Source: Sphaerisporangium album (GTDB lineage Bacteria; Actinomycetota; Actinomycetes; Streptosporangiales; Streptosporangiaceae). Taken from it: DNA of 64,000 bases. The translations under genes were made by a program, and so were the position numbers. The notes beneath the pieces are model-generated. The model did not search any database. It was not told the origin of the DNA and saw only the letters and a program-made list of their open reading frames with translations. Shown in pieces: positions 1 through 8,449 of this stretch (positions are counted from its first letter, which is position 1; the number at the start of each line of letters is the position of its first letter). Where the stretch lies: NCBI RefSeq assembly GCF_003323745.1, contig NZ_QOIL01000013.1, positions 1-64,000 of the forward strand, written 5' to 3'.

Positions 1-30
1 CATGCCGACGAACAACGACACCTCGCCGAT

Positions 31-65
31 GAACACCCCGCCGGACCACCCACGGCGGGGTGTTC
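31..65. terminator. Strong terminator-like hairpin
   Basis: A perfect 13-bp inverted repeat (arms 31-43 and 53-65, 9-base loop) reads GAACACCCCGCCG / CGGCGGGGTGTTC. No T-run follows on either strand, which is common for actinobacterial terminators. It probably ends transcription of a gene to the left of the window or insulates the region. Confidence 0.6.
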
Positions 66-226
66 TCATCCCAGATCATCGGCATCCTCAGCGCCTACCT
101 CGTCGGCAATTTCGGCGCCGGGCAACAATCCTGGCGAGGATGGCTGCTCGCTTGGTCATGTCCTGTTCCCTCCGGCTTCGTCGTTGTTGATCCCATTCTA
201 CCGAAAAGAACTGTCATATCCCATGG
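66..226. other. Non-coding or scar region upstream of the truncated ATPase
   Basis: No intact gene is visible. In the + frame beginning at 60 a short hydrophobic stretch (about 63-150) weakly resembles a membrane segment of an MFS transporter, but the frame has a stop at 30-32 just upstream and soon loses any family character. The base composition from about 181 to 225 is visibly less GC-rich than the flanks. I interpret the stretch as a rearrangement scar next to the broken ABC gene. The MFS resemblance is a weak inference. Confidence 0.3.
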
Positions 227-1042
227 TCGGGTAAGACCACCACGATGCGAGCCCTGCTCGGCCTGAGCGCCCCCACCTCCGGCCGCGCGCTGATCGGCGG
301 GCGGCCGTACGCCTCCCTGAGCCGGCCGATGCGCCAGGTCGGCGCCCTGCTCGACGCCGGGGCGGTGCAGGGAGGCCGCCGGGCCCTCGACCATCTCGGG
401 GCGCTCGCCCGCGCCAACGGCATCGGCCGGGCCCGGGTCACGGAGGTGCTGGAGCAGGCCGGCCTCGCCGGCGTCGCCCGCCACAGGGTCGGCCGCTTCT
501 CCCTCGGCATGCGGCAGCGCCTCGGCATCGCCGCCGCCCTGCTCGGCGACCCCGGCGTGCTGGTGTTCGACGAGCCGGTGAACGGCCTCGACACCGACGG
601 CGTCCGGTGGATCCGCGGGCTCATGCGCGACCTCGCCAGGGGCGGGCGCACCGTCCTGCTCTCCAGCCACCTGATGAGCGAGATGGAGCTCACCGCCGAC
701 CGGCTCATCGTCATCGGCCGCGGCCGCCTCATCGCCGACACCTCCGTGCGCGAGCTGGCCGAGCGGTACGGGCGCGGCGTGCTGGTGCGCTCGCCCCGCG
801 CCGCCGAGCTGGCCGCAGTGCTGACCGGTGCCGGGGCCGAGGTGACCGGCGATCCCGGCGGCGGGCTGTCGGTGAGCGGCATGGAGGTGGCCCGCATCGG
901 GGACCTGGCCGTCCGGCATGGCATGGCGGTCCACGAGGTCACCCCGCGCGGCGCTTCCCTGGAGGAGGCGTACCTGGCGCTGACCTCCGGCGAGATGGAG
1001 TACCGGCCGGGGCTCGGCGTCCACGGGGGAGACGGGCGATGA
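227..1042 (+). pseudogene. ABC-2 type exporter ATPase, 5'-truncated
   Basis: This is the ATP-binding subunit of a two-component (ATPase plus ABC-2 permease) exporter. Signature (FSLGMRQRLGIA), Walker B (GVLVFDEPVNGLD) and H-loop (LLSSHLM) are all present. The first in-frame ATG (245) lies inside the Walker A region: reading the same frame back from 245 gives S-G-K-T-T-T-M at 227-247, the end of the usual GPNGSGKTTTM motif. Upstream of 227 the frame continues without any resemblance to the family. About the first 40 residues, including the start of Walker A, are therefore missing, with the break near 225. A protein begun at ATG 245 (265 aa) would lack the phosphate-binding Lys. The following permease overlaps by 4 bp and looks intact. 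Confidence 0.75.
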
Positions 1043-1896
1043 GCGGCGAGGGACTCACGCAAGCCGTCCCGGCGGGGGAGGGCGCGGGCCGTTCGGCGGC
1101 CGATGTCGTCGCGTCCGAGTGGATCAAGCTGCGGTCGGTGCGCTCGACGTCCTACGTTCTCGGCGCCGCCGCGCTGATCGTGGTGCTGACCGCCCTGCTC
1201 ACCTGGCAGGCGGTGAGCGCGTGGGACGGCCTCCCGGCGGCGACCCGGGCACGGTGGAAGGGCATCGCGGTCGAGGAGTACTTCCTGCCGTTCGTCCAGC
1301 TCGTGATCGGGGTGCTCGGCGTGATCGCGATCACGGGCGAGTACTCGAGCGGAATGATCAGGACCAGCCTCGTCGCCGTTCCCCGCCGGGGACGGCTGCT
1401 CGTCGGCAAGGCGGTCGCGCTTGCGGCCGTCTCGCTCGTCGCGGGCACGGCGGTGCTGTTCGCCGTCGTCGCCGTCGAGGCGTGGATCGTGGGGGACCGG
1501 GCGTTCCCGGGGCACCCGGTTTCCCTGGCGGCGAAGGCGCCCCTCCTGGTGTGCATGGGACTGTCGGTGATGGTCGTGGCCCTGGTCGGCTTCGGCCTGG
1601 GTACTCTGACGCGGTCCACCGCGGCGGCGATCGTGGCGGTGGCGGGCCTGACGTTCGTCCTGCCGGCCCTCGCCCTTGGCGTCCTCCCTGAACCGTGGGG
1701 CGTGCGGGTCGCCATGTTCATGCCGGCCAACCTGCCGGACCAGCTCGCCGGATGGACGCCGGACGAGGACATCACGCAGGGCCCCTTCGCGCGAAGCGCC
1801 GGGCTGCCCCCGCTCGCCGCGCTGGCCGCGCTCGCCGCCTACGTCGTCGTGTTCGTGGGGACGGCGGCGCTCCGGTTCTCCCGCTCGGACGCCTGA
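1039..1896 (+). CDS. ABC-2 type transporter permease
   Basis: A protein of 285 residues with about six hydrophobic segments after a cytoplasmic N-terminus that contains the ASEWIKLRSVRST motif typical of ABC-2 permeases paired with antibiotic-type ATPases. The segment ITGEYSSGMIRTSLVAVPRR is the conserved coupling region of this family. The start ATG overlaps the stop of the preceding ATPase (ATGA), so the two were co-transcribed. Because that ATPase has lost part of Walker A, this exporter is probably non-functional unless another ATPase serves it. Substrate unknown. Confidence 0.8.
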   Translation: MSGEGLTQAVPAGEGAGRSAADVVASEWIKLRSVRSTSYVLGAAALIVVLTALLTWQAVSAWDGLPAATRARWKGIAVEEYFLPFVQLVIGVLGVIAITGEYSSGMIRTSLVAVPRRGRLLVGKAVALAAVSLVAGTAVLFAVVAVEAWIVGDRAFPGHPVSLAAKAPLLVCMGLSVMVVALVGFGLGTLTRSTAAAIVAVAGLTFVLPALALGVLPEPWGVRVAMFMPANLPDQLAGWTPDEDITQGPFARSAGLPPLAALAALAAYVVVFVGTAALRFSRSDA

Positions 1897-1974
1897 CCGG
1901 CCTCTCCCGCTCGGAGCCGGACAGGGGGGCGTGGCGTCGCGGGCGCCGGCATGGTGTCCAGGTGCGGACGTGGG

Positions 1975-2334
1975 TCAGGTGTCGTGGCGGGGAATCCCGG
2001 ACACCTCGTGGTCGGCGTGGAAGAGGGCCTCGGCGATCAGACGGCGGACATGCGCGTCGCGGGCGCGGTACAGGACGCGGCGCCCCTCCCTGCGGGTGTC
2101 GACCAGCCCCGCGAGCCGGAGCTTGGCGAGGTGCTGGGAGACGGAGGGCCTGGCCGTGCCGACGGCCTCGGCCAGTGAGGTCACGTCGTACTCGCCCGAG
2201 GCGAGCAGCCACATCAGCCGCAGCCGGGTGGCGTCGCCGAGCATGCGGAAGGCGTCGACGGCGGTCTCGACCTGGGCGGCACTGGGTTGCTCCTGCAACG
2301 GATGCGCACCTGATCCGTTGTCGCGTGCGTACAT
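1975..2334 (-). CDS. ArsR/SmtB-family metalloregulator
   Basis: A winged-helix repressor of about 119 residues if started at ATG 2334; longer readings overlap the divergent gene. The core matches ArsR: FRMLGDATRLRLMWLL, then the DNA-recognition helix SVSQHLAKLRLAGLV and the wing REGRRVLYRARD. His and Asp residues near the C-terminus (HADHE) could bind metal as in SmtB/CzrA-type alpha-5 sites. It is transcribed divergently from a CDF metal-efflux gene with only about 58 bases between starts, the classic layout of a zinc, cobalt or cadmium sensor controlling its exporter. Metal identity is inferred, not visible. Confidence 0.85.
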   Translation of the reverse strand: MYARDNGSGAHPLQEQPSAAQVETAVDAFRMLGDATRLRLMWLLASGEYDVTSLAEAVGTARPSVSQHLAKLRLAGLVDTRREGRRVLYRARDAHVRRLIAEALFHADHEVSGIPRHDT

Positions 2335-2347
2335 GACTACATATAAT
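2318..2347 (+). promoter_or_regulatory. Sigma-70-like promoter of the CDF gene
   Basis: A perfect -10 hexamer TATAAT (2342-2347) is preceded at 18 bases by TTGTCG (2318-2323). It lies over the start of the divergent ArsR gene, so ArsR bound here would block both genes. The surrounding AT-rich stretch (about 2329-2347) is the natural operator region, but I could not define a clean ArsR palindrome. Confidence 0.5.
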
Positions 2348-2392
2348 GCGCGCGAAGGTCGATCCCCGCAAACGGCCGCGGAAGAGGTGTCC

Positions 2393-3622
2393 ATGTCCGA
2401 CCACCCGAGGCACGTCTCTCCACCTCCCGACGGCCCTTCGCCCACCGCCCGGGATCACGAGGCCGGGCAGGGAGGAAGCGACGGCCACGGCCACCAAATC
2501 GCCGACGGAACCGGCCATGTCGATGCGCATGGACACGGGCACGGGCACGGGCACGGGCACGGACACGGGCATGGGCACGGGCGCAAGGCCGAAGCGGGGG
2601 AAGGTGCCCACGGGCCGAGGCCGAAGGTCACGAGGATGCGGGCGGCGGCCGTGCACCTCTTCGCGCCGCACAGTCACGACAGTGCCGCCCGCTCCGACGC
2701 CGCCATGGAGTCGAGCCGCCGGGGCATGCGCGTCCTCGCCCTGTCGTTCGCCGTCCTGGTCGCGACCGCCCTGGTCCAGGCCGTGATCGTCGCCTACTCC
2801 GGCTCGGTCGCGCTGCTCGGCGACACCCTGCACAACTTCGCCGACGCGCTGACCGCCGTCCCGCTGGCCGTGGCCTTCTCCCTGGGACGGCGCGCGGCGA
2901 CCCGCCGCTTCACCTACGGCTACGGCAAGGCCGAGGACCTGGCGGGCCTGGCGATCGTCGCCGTGATCACCGCCTCGGCCGTGATGGCCGGCTACGAGGC
3001 CGTCCAGCGGCTGCTCGCCCCGCAGGACGTCCGCGCGCTCGGCTGGGTGGCCGCCGCGGGCGTGGCGGGGTTCCTCGGCAACGAGTGGGTGGCCCGCTAC
3101 CGCATCAGGGTGGGCCGCGAGATCGGCTCGGCGGCGCTGGTCGCCGACGGCCTGCACGCGCGCGCCGACGGCCTGACCTCCCTGGCGGTGCTGCTGGGGG
3201 CGGGCGGTTCCGCGCTCGGGTTCCGCGCCGCCGACCCGCTGGTGGGCCTGCTGATCACCGTCGCGATCTGCTTCGTCCTGCGGGACGCCGCGCGGCAGAT
3301 CTACCACCGGCTGATGGACGCCGTCGACCCGGACCTGCTCGACTCGGCCGAGCAGGTGCTCGCCGCCACGCCCGGCGTCCGGAGCGTCGGCTCCGTCCGC
3401 ATGCGCTGGATCGGCCACGCCCTGCACGCCGAGGTCGACATCACCGTGGACCACCGCGTGTCGGTGATCGAGGCGCACGCCGTGGCCGTGGAGGCCGAGC
3501 ACCGGCTCATCCACCGCGTACCGTGCCTGCGCGCGGCCACCGTCCACGCCGATCCCGACGGCCCCCACGCCGCCGACCACCACGCCTCCCTCCTCGGCCA
3601 CCGCATCCCGAGCCCCCGCTGA
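2393..3622 (+). CDS. Cation diffusion facilitator (zinc-type efflux)
   Basis: CDF-family proton/metal antiporter of 409 residues. The cytoplasmic N-terminus holds a run of nine His-Gly pairs (residues about 46-63) that probably binds Zn(II). Six membrane segments follow from about residue 115. The two tetrahedral-site motifs HxxxD are visible as HNFAD and HARAD, as in ZitB/CzcD. The C-terminal ferredoxin-like cytoplasmic domain (TPGVRSVGSVRMRW...HAEVDITVD) is complete. ATG 2393 was chosen because GAAGAGG lies 5 bases upstream. A terminator hairpin follows the stop. The divergent ArsR gene is the likely regulator. Zinc is the most likely substrate, but Co, Cd or Ni cannot be excluded. Confidence 0.9.
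   Translation: MSDHPRHVSPPPDGPSPTARDHEAGQGGSDGHGHQIADGTGHVDAHGHGHGHGHGHGHGHGHGRKAEAGEGAHGPRPKVTRMRAAAVHLFAPHSHDSAARSDAAMESSRRGMRVLALSFAVLVATALVQAVIVAYSGSVALLGDTLHNFADALTAVPLAVAFSLGRRAATRRFTYGYGKAEDLAGLAIVAVITASAVMAGYEAVQRLLAPQDVRALGWVAAAGVAGFLGNEWVARYRIRVGREIGSAALVADGLHARADGLTSLAVLLGAGGSALGFRAADPLVGLLITVAICFVLRDAARQIYHRLMDAVDPDLLDSAEQVLAATPGVRSVGSVRMRWIGHALHAEVDITVDHRVSVIEAHAVAVEAEHRLIHRVPCLRAATVHADPDGPHAADHHASLLGHRIPSPR
2528..2581 (+). repeat. Hexanucleotide repeat encoding (His-Gly)9
   Basis: Nine consecutive CAY-GGN codon pairs form an in-frame microsatellite with period 6 inside the CDF gene. Length variation by slippage would change the metal-binding tail without a frameshift. Confidence 0.85.
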
Positions 3623-3625
3623 CCC

Positions 3626-3661
3626 GGCGCCCGTCCGGCCCGGGACAGGCCGGACGGCGCC
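3626..3661 (+). terminator. Rho-independent-like terminator after the CDF gene
   Basis: Arms 3626-3640 and 3648-3661 pair over 14 bp with one bulged C and a 7-base loop, starting just after the CDF stop. No T-tract follows. Confidence 0.6.
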
Positions 3662-4025
3662 GATCGGTCACGTGCGTCGCCGTGGGCGGCCCGCGTGTCC
3701 GAAGTCGATCCGCATGACGACCCGCCGTACTGTGGGGGGCCGACCTCCGCGAACCCCGCCTCCTCGAAGACCTGACGGCTCCCACGCGCATCTCGCCCCA
3801 GGCGATCTCCCTGCCCGGAGGGGTGGTCATCGACGAGTCCGCGTGGCCGACTCTCTGAACCTGATACGTCGCTCGCCGCGGGGTGAGCAGGAGAGACCTG
3901 TCTCACCTGCGCGTATGCCGGTCGTGGGATCCCAAAGCGCTGTCCATGATCGGTCAAAATCCCCTTTTCCTACGCATTAAGTGGGTATGCTGGCCGATGT
4001 TGCCGTTCTTCACCGAGGGGATCGG
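3662..4025. other. Intergenic region, no gene recognised
   Basis: Short open frames here show no family resemblance or ribosome-binding site. The last 70 bases (about 3950-3990) are locally AT-rich and probably hold the promoter of the sulfotransferase gene, though I cannot name its -35 and -10 boxes with confidence. Confidence 0.4.
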
Positions 4026-5015
4026 ATGGCCCTACCGGACTTCCTGGTGATCGGAGCGCCGAAGGCGGGGACCACCGCCCTGCACGCGGCGCTCGCACGA
4101 CACCCCGCGCTGTTCATGTCGGCGGTCAAGGAACCGAAGTTCTTCCTCACCGACGGGCCGCCGCCCACGCGGGGAGGGCCGGGCGACGCCCAGACCTTCC
4201 GCGAGCACGTCTGGCGCCGCGAGGACTACGAGGCGCTGTTCGAGAAGGCGCCGCCGGGGACGCTGAGGGGCGAGTCCACCCCGTTCTACCTGTACGACCG
4301 GGGGGCCCAGCGCCGGATCCACGCGACGATCCCGGACGCCAGGCTGATCGTCGTGCTGCGCGACCCGGTCGAGCGGGCGCACTCGAACTGGACGCACCTG
4401 TGGTCGGCGGGGCTGGAGCCGATCGGCGACGTGGTGCGCGCCTGCGCCGAGGAGGAGCGCCGCGTCGCCGCCGGCTGGTCGGCCTTCTGGCACTACGTCG
4501 GGCTCGGCCGGTACGGCGAGCAGCTTCGGGACCTGTTCAAGCTGTTCCCCCCGGCCAACGTCCTGGTGCTCCGCTACCGCGACCTCGTGGACGCGCCACG
4601 GGCGACCCTGGACCGCATCTGCGGGTTCCTCGGCGTGGAGACCGGGGTGATCGCCGAGGTGCCCCGGGAGAACGTCACCGCCCACCCCGAGCGGACGCTG
4701 CGGCACCAGGCGCTGTCACGTGTGATGCGCGCGGGCGCGGCCGTCGGGCGTCACCTGCCGGGCGCGCTGGCGGGCCGCCTCACCGAGTCGCTGGAGGTCG
4801 CCCTCCAGGACAACGGCCGCCCGCGCCGCCCCCTGAGCTGGGACGAACGGCAGGCCCTGATCCCCCGGTTCGAAAGGGACGTCGCCCTGCTGCACCAGGT
4901 GACGGGCGAGGACTTCAGCGACTGGCTGCGGCCCCGGGAGAGGTCCGGAGGGCTGATGGGCGACCGGCCCCCCGGCCAGCGTCAGGCCCGCAACGGCCGC
5001 CCGCGCCTCTCCTGA
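4026..5015 (+). CDS. PAPS-dependent sulfotransferase
   Basis: A protein of 329 residues resembling bacterial heparan/Stf0-type sulfotransferases. The 5'-phosphosulfate loop is visible near the N-terminus (FLVIGAPKAGTTALHAAL), and the 3'-phosphate-binding segment with the conserved Arg and Ser appears as VVLRDPVERAHSNW. It would transfer sulfate from PAPS to a hydroxyl of a small molecule or glycan; the acceptor is unknown. I chose ATG 4026 over GTG 3981 because GAGGGG lies 5 bases upstream and the family usually begins a few residues before the PKAGTT motif. It stands alone, converging with the gene at 5095-6006. No PAPS-forming genes are nearby. Confidence 0.85.
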   Translation: MALPDFLVIGAPKAGTTALHAALARHPALFMSAVKEPKFFLTDGPPPTRGGPGDAQTFREHVWRREDYEALFEKAPPGTLRGESTPFYLYDRGAQRRIHATIPDARLIVVLRDPVERAHSNWTHLWSAGLEPIGDVVRACAEEERRVAAGWSAFWHYVGLGRYGEQLRDLFKLFPPANVLVLRYRDLVDAPRATLDRICGFLGVETGVIAEVPRENVTAHPERTLRHQALSRVMRAGAAVGRHLPGALAGRLTESLEVALQDNGRPRRPLSWDERQALIPRFERDVALLHQVTGEDFSDWLRPRERSGGLMGDRPPGQRQARNGRPRLS

Positions 5016-5033
5016 CCGGAAGGCCCGGTCGTC

Positions 5034-5052
5034 GCCCGGGGCGTCGCCGGGC
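5034..5052. terminator. Small hairpin between convergent genes
   Basis: A 6-bp GC stem (GCCCGG 5034-5039 / CCGGGC 5047-5052) with a 7-base loop lies in the 79-bp gap between two convergent genes and could serve both. Confidence 0.3.
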
Positions 5053-5094
5053 ACCGCCGGCCCGCCGACGCCCACCGCCGCCTCCGGGAGTGGT

Positions 5095-6006
5095 TCAGCG
5101 CAGTTCGGTGCGCAGTTCGTGCGCGCCGTCCTGACGGGTCAGCTCGTAGTACAGCCGCTTGCGGCCGTCCGGGAGCTCCAGGACGTCCAGATAGCGCAGG
5201 CCGCCGTACGGGGACTCGGCCAGCGGCTCCTCACCGACGGGCGTGAGCGTCGCGGGGTCGGTGCCCGTGGCCAGGCCCGTGCGCTCCTCGTAGTTCTCCT
5301 CGGCCGTCGCCCGCCCGTCGTAGGCGACGTACAGCGTGCCGTCGTGGCGGACGGCCGCGGTGACCCGGGCGCCCCGCGAGTCCCAGCAGCCGGGACGGCC
5401 GCTGAGCGCGGTGCCGTGCCACGTCCAGTGCAGCCCGTCGGGGCTGGTGGCGTAGTCGCTGACCATCTGGTCCTCCTCGCCGGGGTCGGCGAGCGGGTGG
5501 CAGGAGGCCCACAGGTGCCACATGCCGTCGTGGCGGACGATCACCGGGTCCTTCACCCCGGTCTTGGGGTCGCCGGGGAGGACGACGCGCCGGGTCGAGG
5601 CGTCGAACCGCGCGGGGTCGTCCGCCTCGATCAGCTCGACCCGCCAGTGCTTGGAGTCGTGGGTGGCGCAGCTGATGTACAGCCGCCATACGCCCTCCGG
5701 CGTGCGGACGAGGGCGGGCCGCTCCAGGGATTCGGTGTCGACCTCCTCGCGGTGGAGGGTGTAGATCGTCTCGAAGCGCTCGCCGTCCAGGGAGCGCGCG
5801 ACGACGACGGCGTAGCCGCGTCCCTGGCCGATGGGGCGCCTGAGGCGGTAGGCGAGGTGGACGACGCCGTCGGCCAGGACGGCGCTCGGCGCGCCGGCCC
5901 AGTGGCCGGGCGCGTCCTCGGGCGGCGCCACGACGAGCACGGAGCGGTCCGGCCGGGGCCGCGGCAACGCCGGACCGGCGTCGTTCTGAGGGTCGTTCGT
6001 ATTCAT
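5095..6006 (-). CDS. Five-bladed beta-propeller glycosidase-like protein
   Basis: About 303 residues from ATG 6006. Repeated blade-like segments are visible ([52 protein letters not shown]), and acidic residues at the strand ends resemble GH43/GH32/GH130 five-bladed propellers. [15 protein letters not shown] is the typical conserved blade of these enzymes. No signal peptide is evident, so it is probably cytoplasmic. The substrate and even activity are uncertain. The open frame extends to 6171, but that upstream part has no family character and no better start. Confidence 0.65.
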   Translation of the reverse strand: MNTNDPQNDAGPALPRPRPDRSVLVVAPPEDAPGHWAGAPSAVLADGVVHLAYRLRRPIGQGRGYAVVVARSLDGERFETIYTLHREEVDTESLERPALVRTPEGVWRLYISCATHDSKHWRVELIEADDPARFDASTRRVVLPGDPKTGVKDPVIVRHDGMWHLWASCHPLADPGEEDQMVSDYATSPDGLHWTWHGTALSGRPGCWDSRGARVTAAVRHDGTLYVAYDGRATAEENYEERTGLATGTDPATLTPVGEEPLAESPYGGLRYLDVLELPDGRKRLYYELTRQDGAHELRTELR

Positions 6007-6207
6007 CGGCACGTCGAAACAATAGACAACATTCACCCCTGCCGAGGGAAGACGTGGCCGGTCAGGGGCCTTATCGCACCCCTGACCTCCGCCCTTCGCA
6101 CCCGGGATCGGGACGAAACCCGGCATCGCGCCACCGGCGTGCCCCCCGTCCGGGGTACGCGGCGGCATCATGACCGATCACCCCTGGGAAGGAGGAGGCG
6201 CGGCGCC

Positions 6208-6915
6208 TCAGGTGATCGCCGTGCCCACCAGGCTGCCGATCCCGTACGTGACGGCGGCCGCCGCCGACCCCAGCAGGAGCTGCCTGGCCCCGCCGTACAG
6301 CGGCGAACGGCCGGTCAGCCGCGCCACCATCGCGCCGGTCGCCGCGAGCCCCGCCGCCGTCAGCAGCACGGCGGCGAGCACCGAGCCGAAGCCCAGCAGG
6401 AAGGGCAGCAGCGGGACGAGCGCGCCGATCGCGAAGGCCAGGAAGGACGACCCGGCCGCCACCCACGGCGAGGGCAGGTCGTCGGGGTCGACGCCGAGCT
6501 CCTCGCGGGCGTGCACGCGCCAGGCGACGTCGGTCTGGCGGTGGAGCTGGCGGGCGACCTCGCGGGCCAGCTCGGGGGTGAGCCCGCGCGACTCGTAGAG
6601 CTGCGCCAGCTCGTCCTCCTCGGCCTGCGGGTTGCGGGCGATCTCGCGGCGCTCGACGTCGATCTCGGCCATGGTCATCTCCGACTGCGAGCGCACCGAG
6701 GTGTACTCGCCCGTGGCCATGGAGAAGGCGCCGGCGGCCAGGCCCGCGAGCCCGGCGATGGTGACCGCGGTGTTGTTCGCGCCTCCGCCGACCACGCCCG
6801 CGATGAGCGAGGCGTTGGACACGAGGCCGTCCATCACGCCGAAGACGGCGGGACGCAGCCACCCGCCGGTCACGTCCCGGTGGCTGTGGTGCACTTCGGC
6901 GCGCGTGGTGGTCAT
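6208..6915 (-). CDS. VIT1/CCC1-family Fe/Mn transporter
   Basis: 235 residues. The N-terminal half carries the family signature GVMDGLVSNASLIAGVVGG and SMATGEYTSVRSQSEM in the first two helices. A charged cytoplasmic metal-binding segment rich in Glu follows (about residues 75-135: EIDVERREIARNPQAEEDEL). Three C-terminal membrane helices complete the fold. VIT proteins move Fe(II)/Mn(II) out of the cytosol by proton antiport in eukaryotic vacuoles; in bacteria they are less studied. The ATG at 6915 begins the recognisable protein; a TTG at 6930 is possible. No operon partner. Confidence 0.85.
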   Translation of the reverse strand: MTTTRAEVHHSHRDVTGGWLRPAVFGVMDGLVSNASLIAGVVGGGANNTAVTIAGLAGLAAGAFSMATGEYTSVRSQSEMTMAEIDVERREIARNPQAEEDELAQLYESRGLTPELAREVARQLHRQTDVAWRVHAREELGVDPDDLPSPWVAAGSSFLAFAIGALVPLLPFLLGFGSVLAAVLLTAAGLAATGAMVARLTGRSPLYGGARQLLLGSAAAAVTYGIGSLVGTAIT

Positions 6916-6966
6916 AGAAGAACTGTACAAATACCCATATTTCCTTGGTGTACGACGGGTAGGGCT

Positions 6967-8307
6967 TCAGTCCTCGCCCGCGTCCTCAGGCGTGCGCCGG
7001 GCGAGGGCCGCGAGGGTGTCCAGCGCCCGGGTCAGGACCGCGATCGTCGGCGACGCGAGCCCGACGCGGACCGCCGGCGGGGCGCTGCGCGCGGCCACGG
7101 CGAACGACGCGGCGGGCGTGACCGCGATGCCCCGGCGCGCCGCCGCCGCGACGAAGGTCTCCGCGCGCCAGGGCTCGGGCAGCTCCCACCAGCGGAAGTA
7201 GGACTGCGGGTCGGCCCGGGTGGCGAACCCGGCCAGGCACGCGGCGGCGACCCGCTGGCGTTCGCCGGCGTCGCGGCGCTTGGCACGCTCGACGGCGGCC
7301 ACGGTGCCGCCGGCCATCCAGTGGGTCGCCGCCTCCAGGGCGAACCCGGTGGCCGTCCACGCCCCGGACCGCAGGGCGGCGGCGACCGAGGCGGCCTGCT
7401 CGGGCGGGGTGAGCGCGAACCCCACGGTCAGGCCGGGGGCCAGCCGCTTGGACAGGCTGTCGACCAGGACGGTCCGCTCGGGGGCGAGGGCGGCGATCGG
7501 CGGCCAGTCGCCCTCGCGCAGGAACGCCCAGACCGCGTCCTCGACGGCGTACAGGCCGAGGTCGCGCAGTGTGTCCGCGATCTCGGCGCGCCGCCGGGCG
7601 GGCATGGTGACGGCCATCGGGTTGTGCACGGCGCTCTGCAGGTAGACCGCGCGCAGGGGAGCGCCGCGGTGGGCGGCGGCGAGCGCGTCGGGGCGAACCC
7701 CGGCCTCGTCGGTGGCAAGGGGGACGAGCGTGACGCCGAGCCGCGCGGCGATGGCCTTGACCATCGGGTAGGTCAGCGCCTCGACGCCGAGCCGTCCTCC
7801 CGCCGGGACCAGCGCGGCGAGGGCGCCCGCGATGGCCTGGCGTCCGTTTCCGGCGAACAGGACACGGGCGGGATCGGGCTCCCAGCCGCCCCGCGCGAGC
7901 AGCCGAGCCGCGACTTCGCGCGCCTCGGCGGTGCCGGACGGGCCGACGGGCAGCAGGGAGGCGGCCAGCACGTCGGGGCGCGTCAGGCGGCCGAGGCCCT
8001 CGGCGAGCAGAGCGGGCTGCTCGGCCACGACCGGGTAGTTGAGCTCCAGGTCCACGCGGGCGCCGCCGGGCTCGACCAGCGCGTGCCCGGTGGGCCGCTC
8101 GCCCGCCCGGACGAACGTGCCCCGCCCGACCTCGCCGACCACCAGCCCGCGCCGGGCGAGCTCGCGGTACACGCGGGCGGCGGTGGAGCCGGCGATGCCC
8201 CGGCGGCGGGCGAACGCGCGCTGCGGCGGCAGCCGGTCTCCCGGGCGCAGCCTTCCGGTGGCGATCTCGGCCGCCACGGTGTCGGCGATCCGGCGGTAGT
8301 CGTCCAT
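6967..8307 (-). CDS. MocR/PdxR-type regulator (GntR HTH plus aminotransferase fold)
   Basis: 446 residues. A GntR winged helix lies at the N-terminus (about residues 1-70: ATGRLRPGDRLPPQRAFARRR...STAARVYRELARRGLV), followed by a complete fold-type-I aminotransferase domain. The PLP lysine is expected in VDSLSKRLAPGLTVGF. These proteins sense PLP or an amino-acid aldimine and do not catalyse transamination. It is divergent from an alpha/beta hydrolase gene whose promoter carries repeats suited to this regulator. ATG 8307 has GAGG just upstream and starts exactly at the HTH; ATG 8337 falls inside the operator palindrome and is unlikely. Confidence 0.85.
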   Translation of the reverse strand: MDDYRRIADTVAAEIATGRLRPGDRLPPQRAFARRRGIAGSTAARVYRELARRGLVVGEVGRGTFVRAGERPTGHALVEPGGARVDLELNYPVVAEQPALLAEGLGRLTRPDVLAASLLPVGPSGTAEAREVAARLLARGGWEPDPARVLFAGNGRQAIAGALAALVPAGGRLGVEALTYPMVKAIAARLGVTLVPLATDEAGVRPDALAAAHRGAPLRAVYLQSAVHNPMAVTMPARRRAEIADTLRDLGLYAVEDAVWAFLREGDWPPIAALAPERTVLVDSLSKRLAPGLTVGFALTPPEQAASVAAALRSGAWTATGFALEAATHWMAGGTVAAVERAKRRDAGERQRVAAACLAGFATRADPQSYFRWWELPEPWRAETFVAAAARRGIAVTPAASFAVAARSAPPAVRVGLASPTIAVLTRALDTLAALARRTPEDAGED

Positions 8308-8336
8308 GAACCTCACGCTCACCAGCAAACCCGGCA

Positions 8337-8389
8337 TTGCACCGAGTGCAAAGAGAATATTGCACCGACCGGGGCCGCGCTCCTAGCAT
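8337..8389 (+). promoter_or_regulatory. Promoter with MocR-type operator, hydrolase gene
   Basis: The palindrome TTGCAC-CGA-GTGCAA (8337-8351) is followed by a second copy of TTGCACCGA at 8360-8368, giving direct repeats 23 bp apart. The second TTGCAC also works as a -35, with TAGCAT (8384-8389) as -10 at an 18-base spacing. MocR proteins usually bind paired direct repeats near such promoters, so this is the likely target of the divergent regulator. Confidence 0.55.
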
Positions 8390-8449
8390 CGCGATCAGGA
8401 CGGCCGCCGCGCCGCGCGAGCGGGCGGCGAAGACAACGGGGGGCACGTG

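Noticed and set aside
60..266. Genuine MFS gene fragment at the left edge
   Set aside because: Only about 30 hydrophobic residues vaguely fit a transporter helix, with a stop just upstream. Not enough to call a gene.
3672..3980. Small + strand open frame (102 codons) before the sulfotransferase gene
   Set aside because: No family resemblance, no ribosome-binding site and Arg/Pro-rich composition typical of chance frames here.
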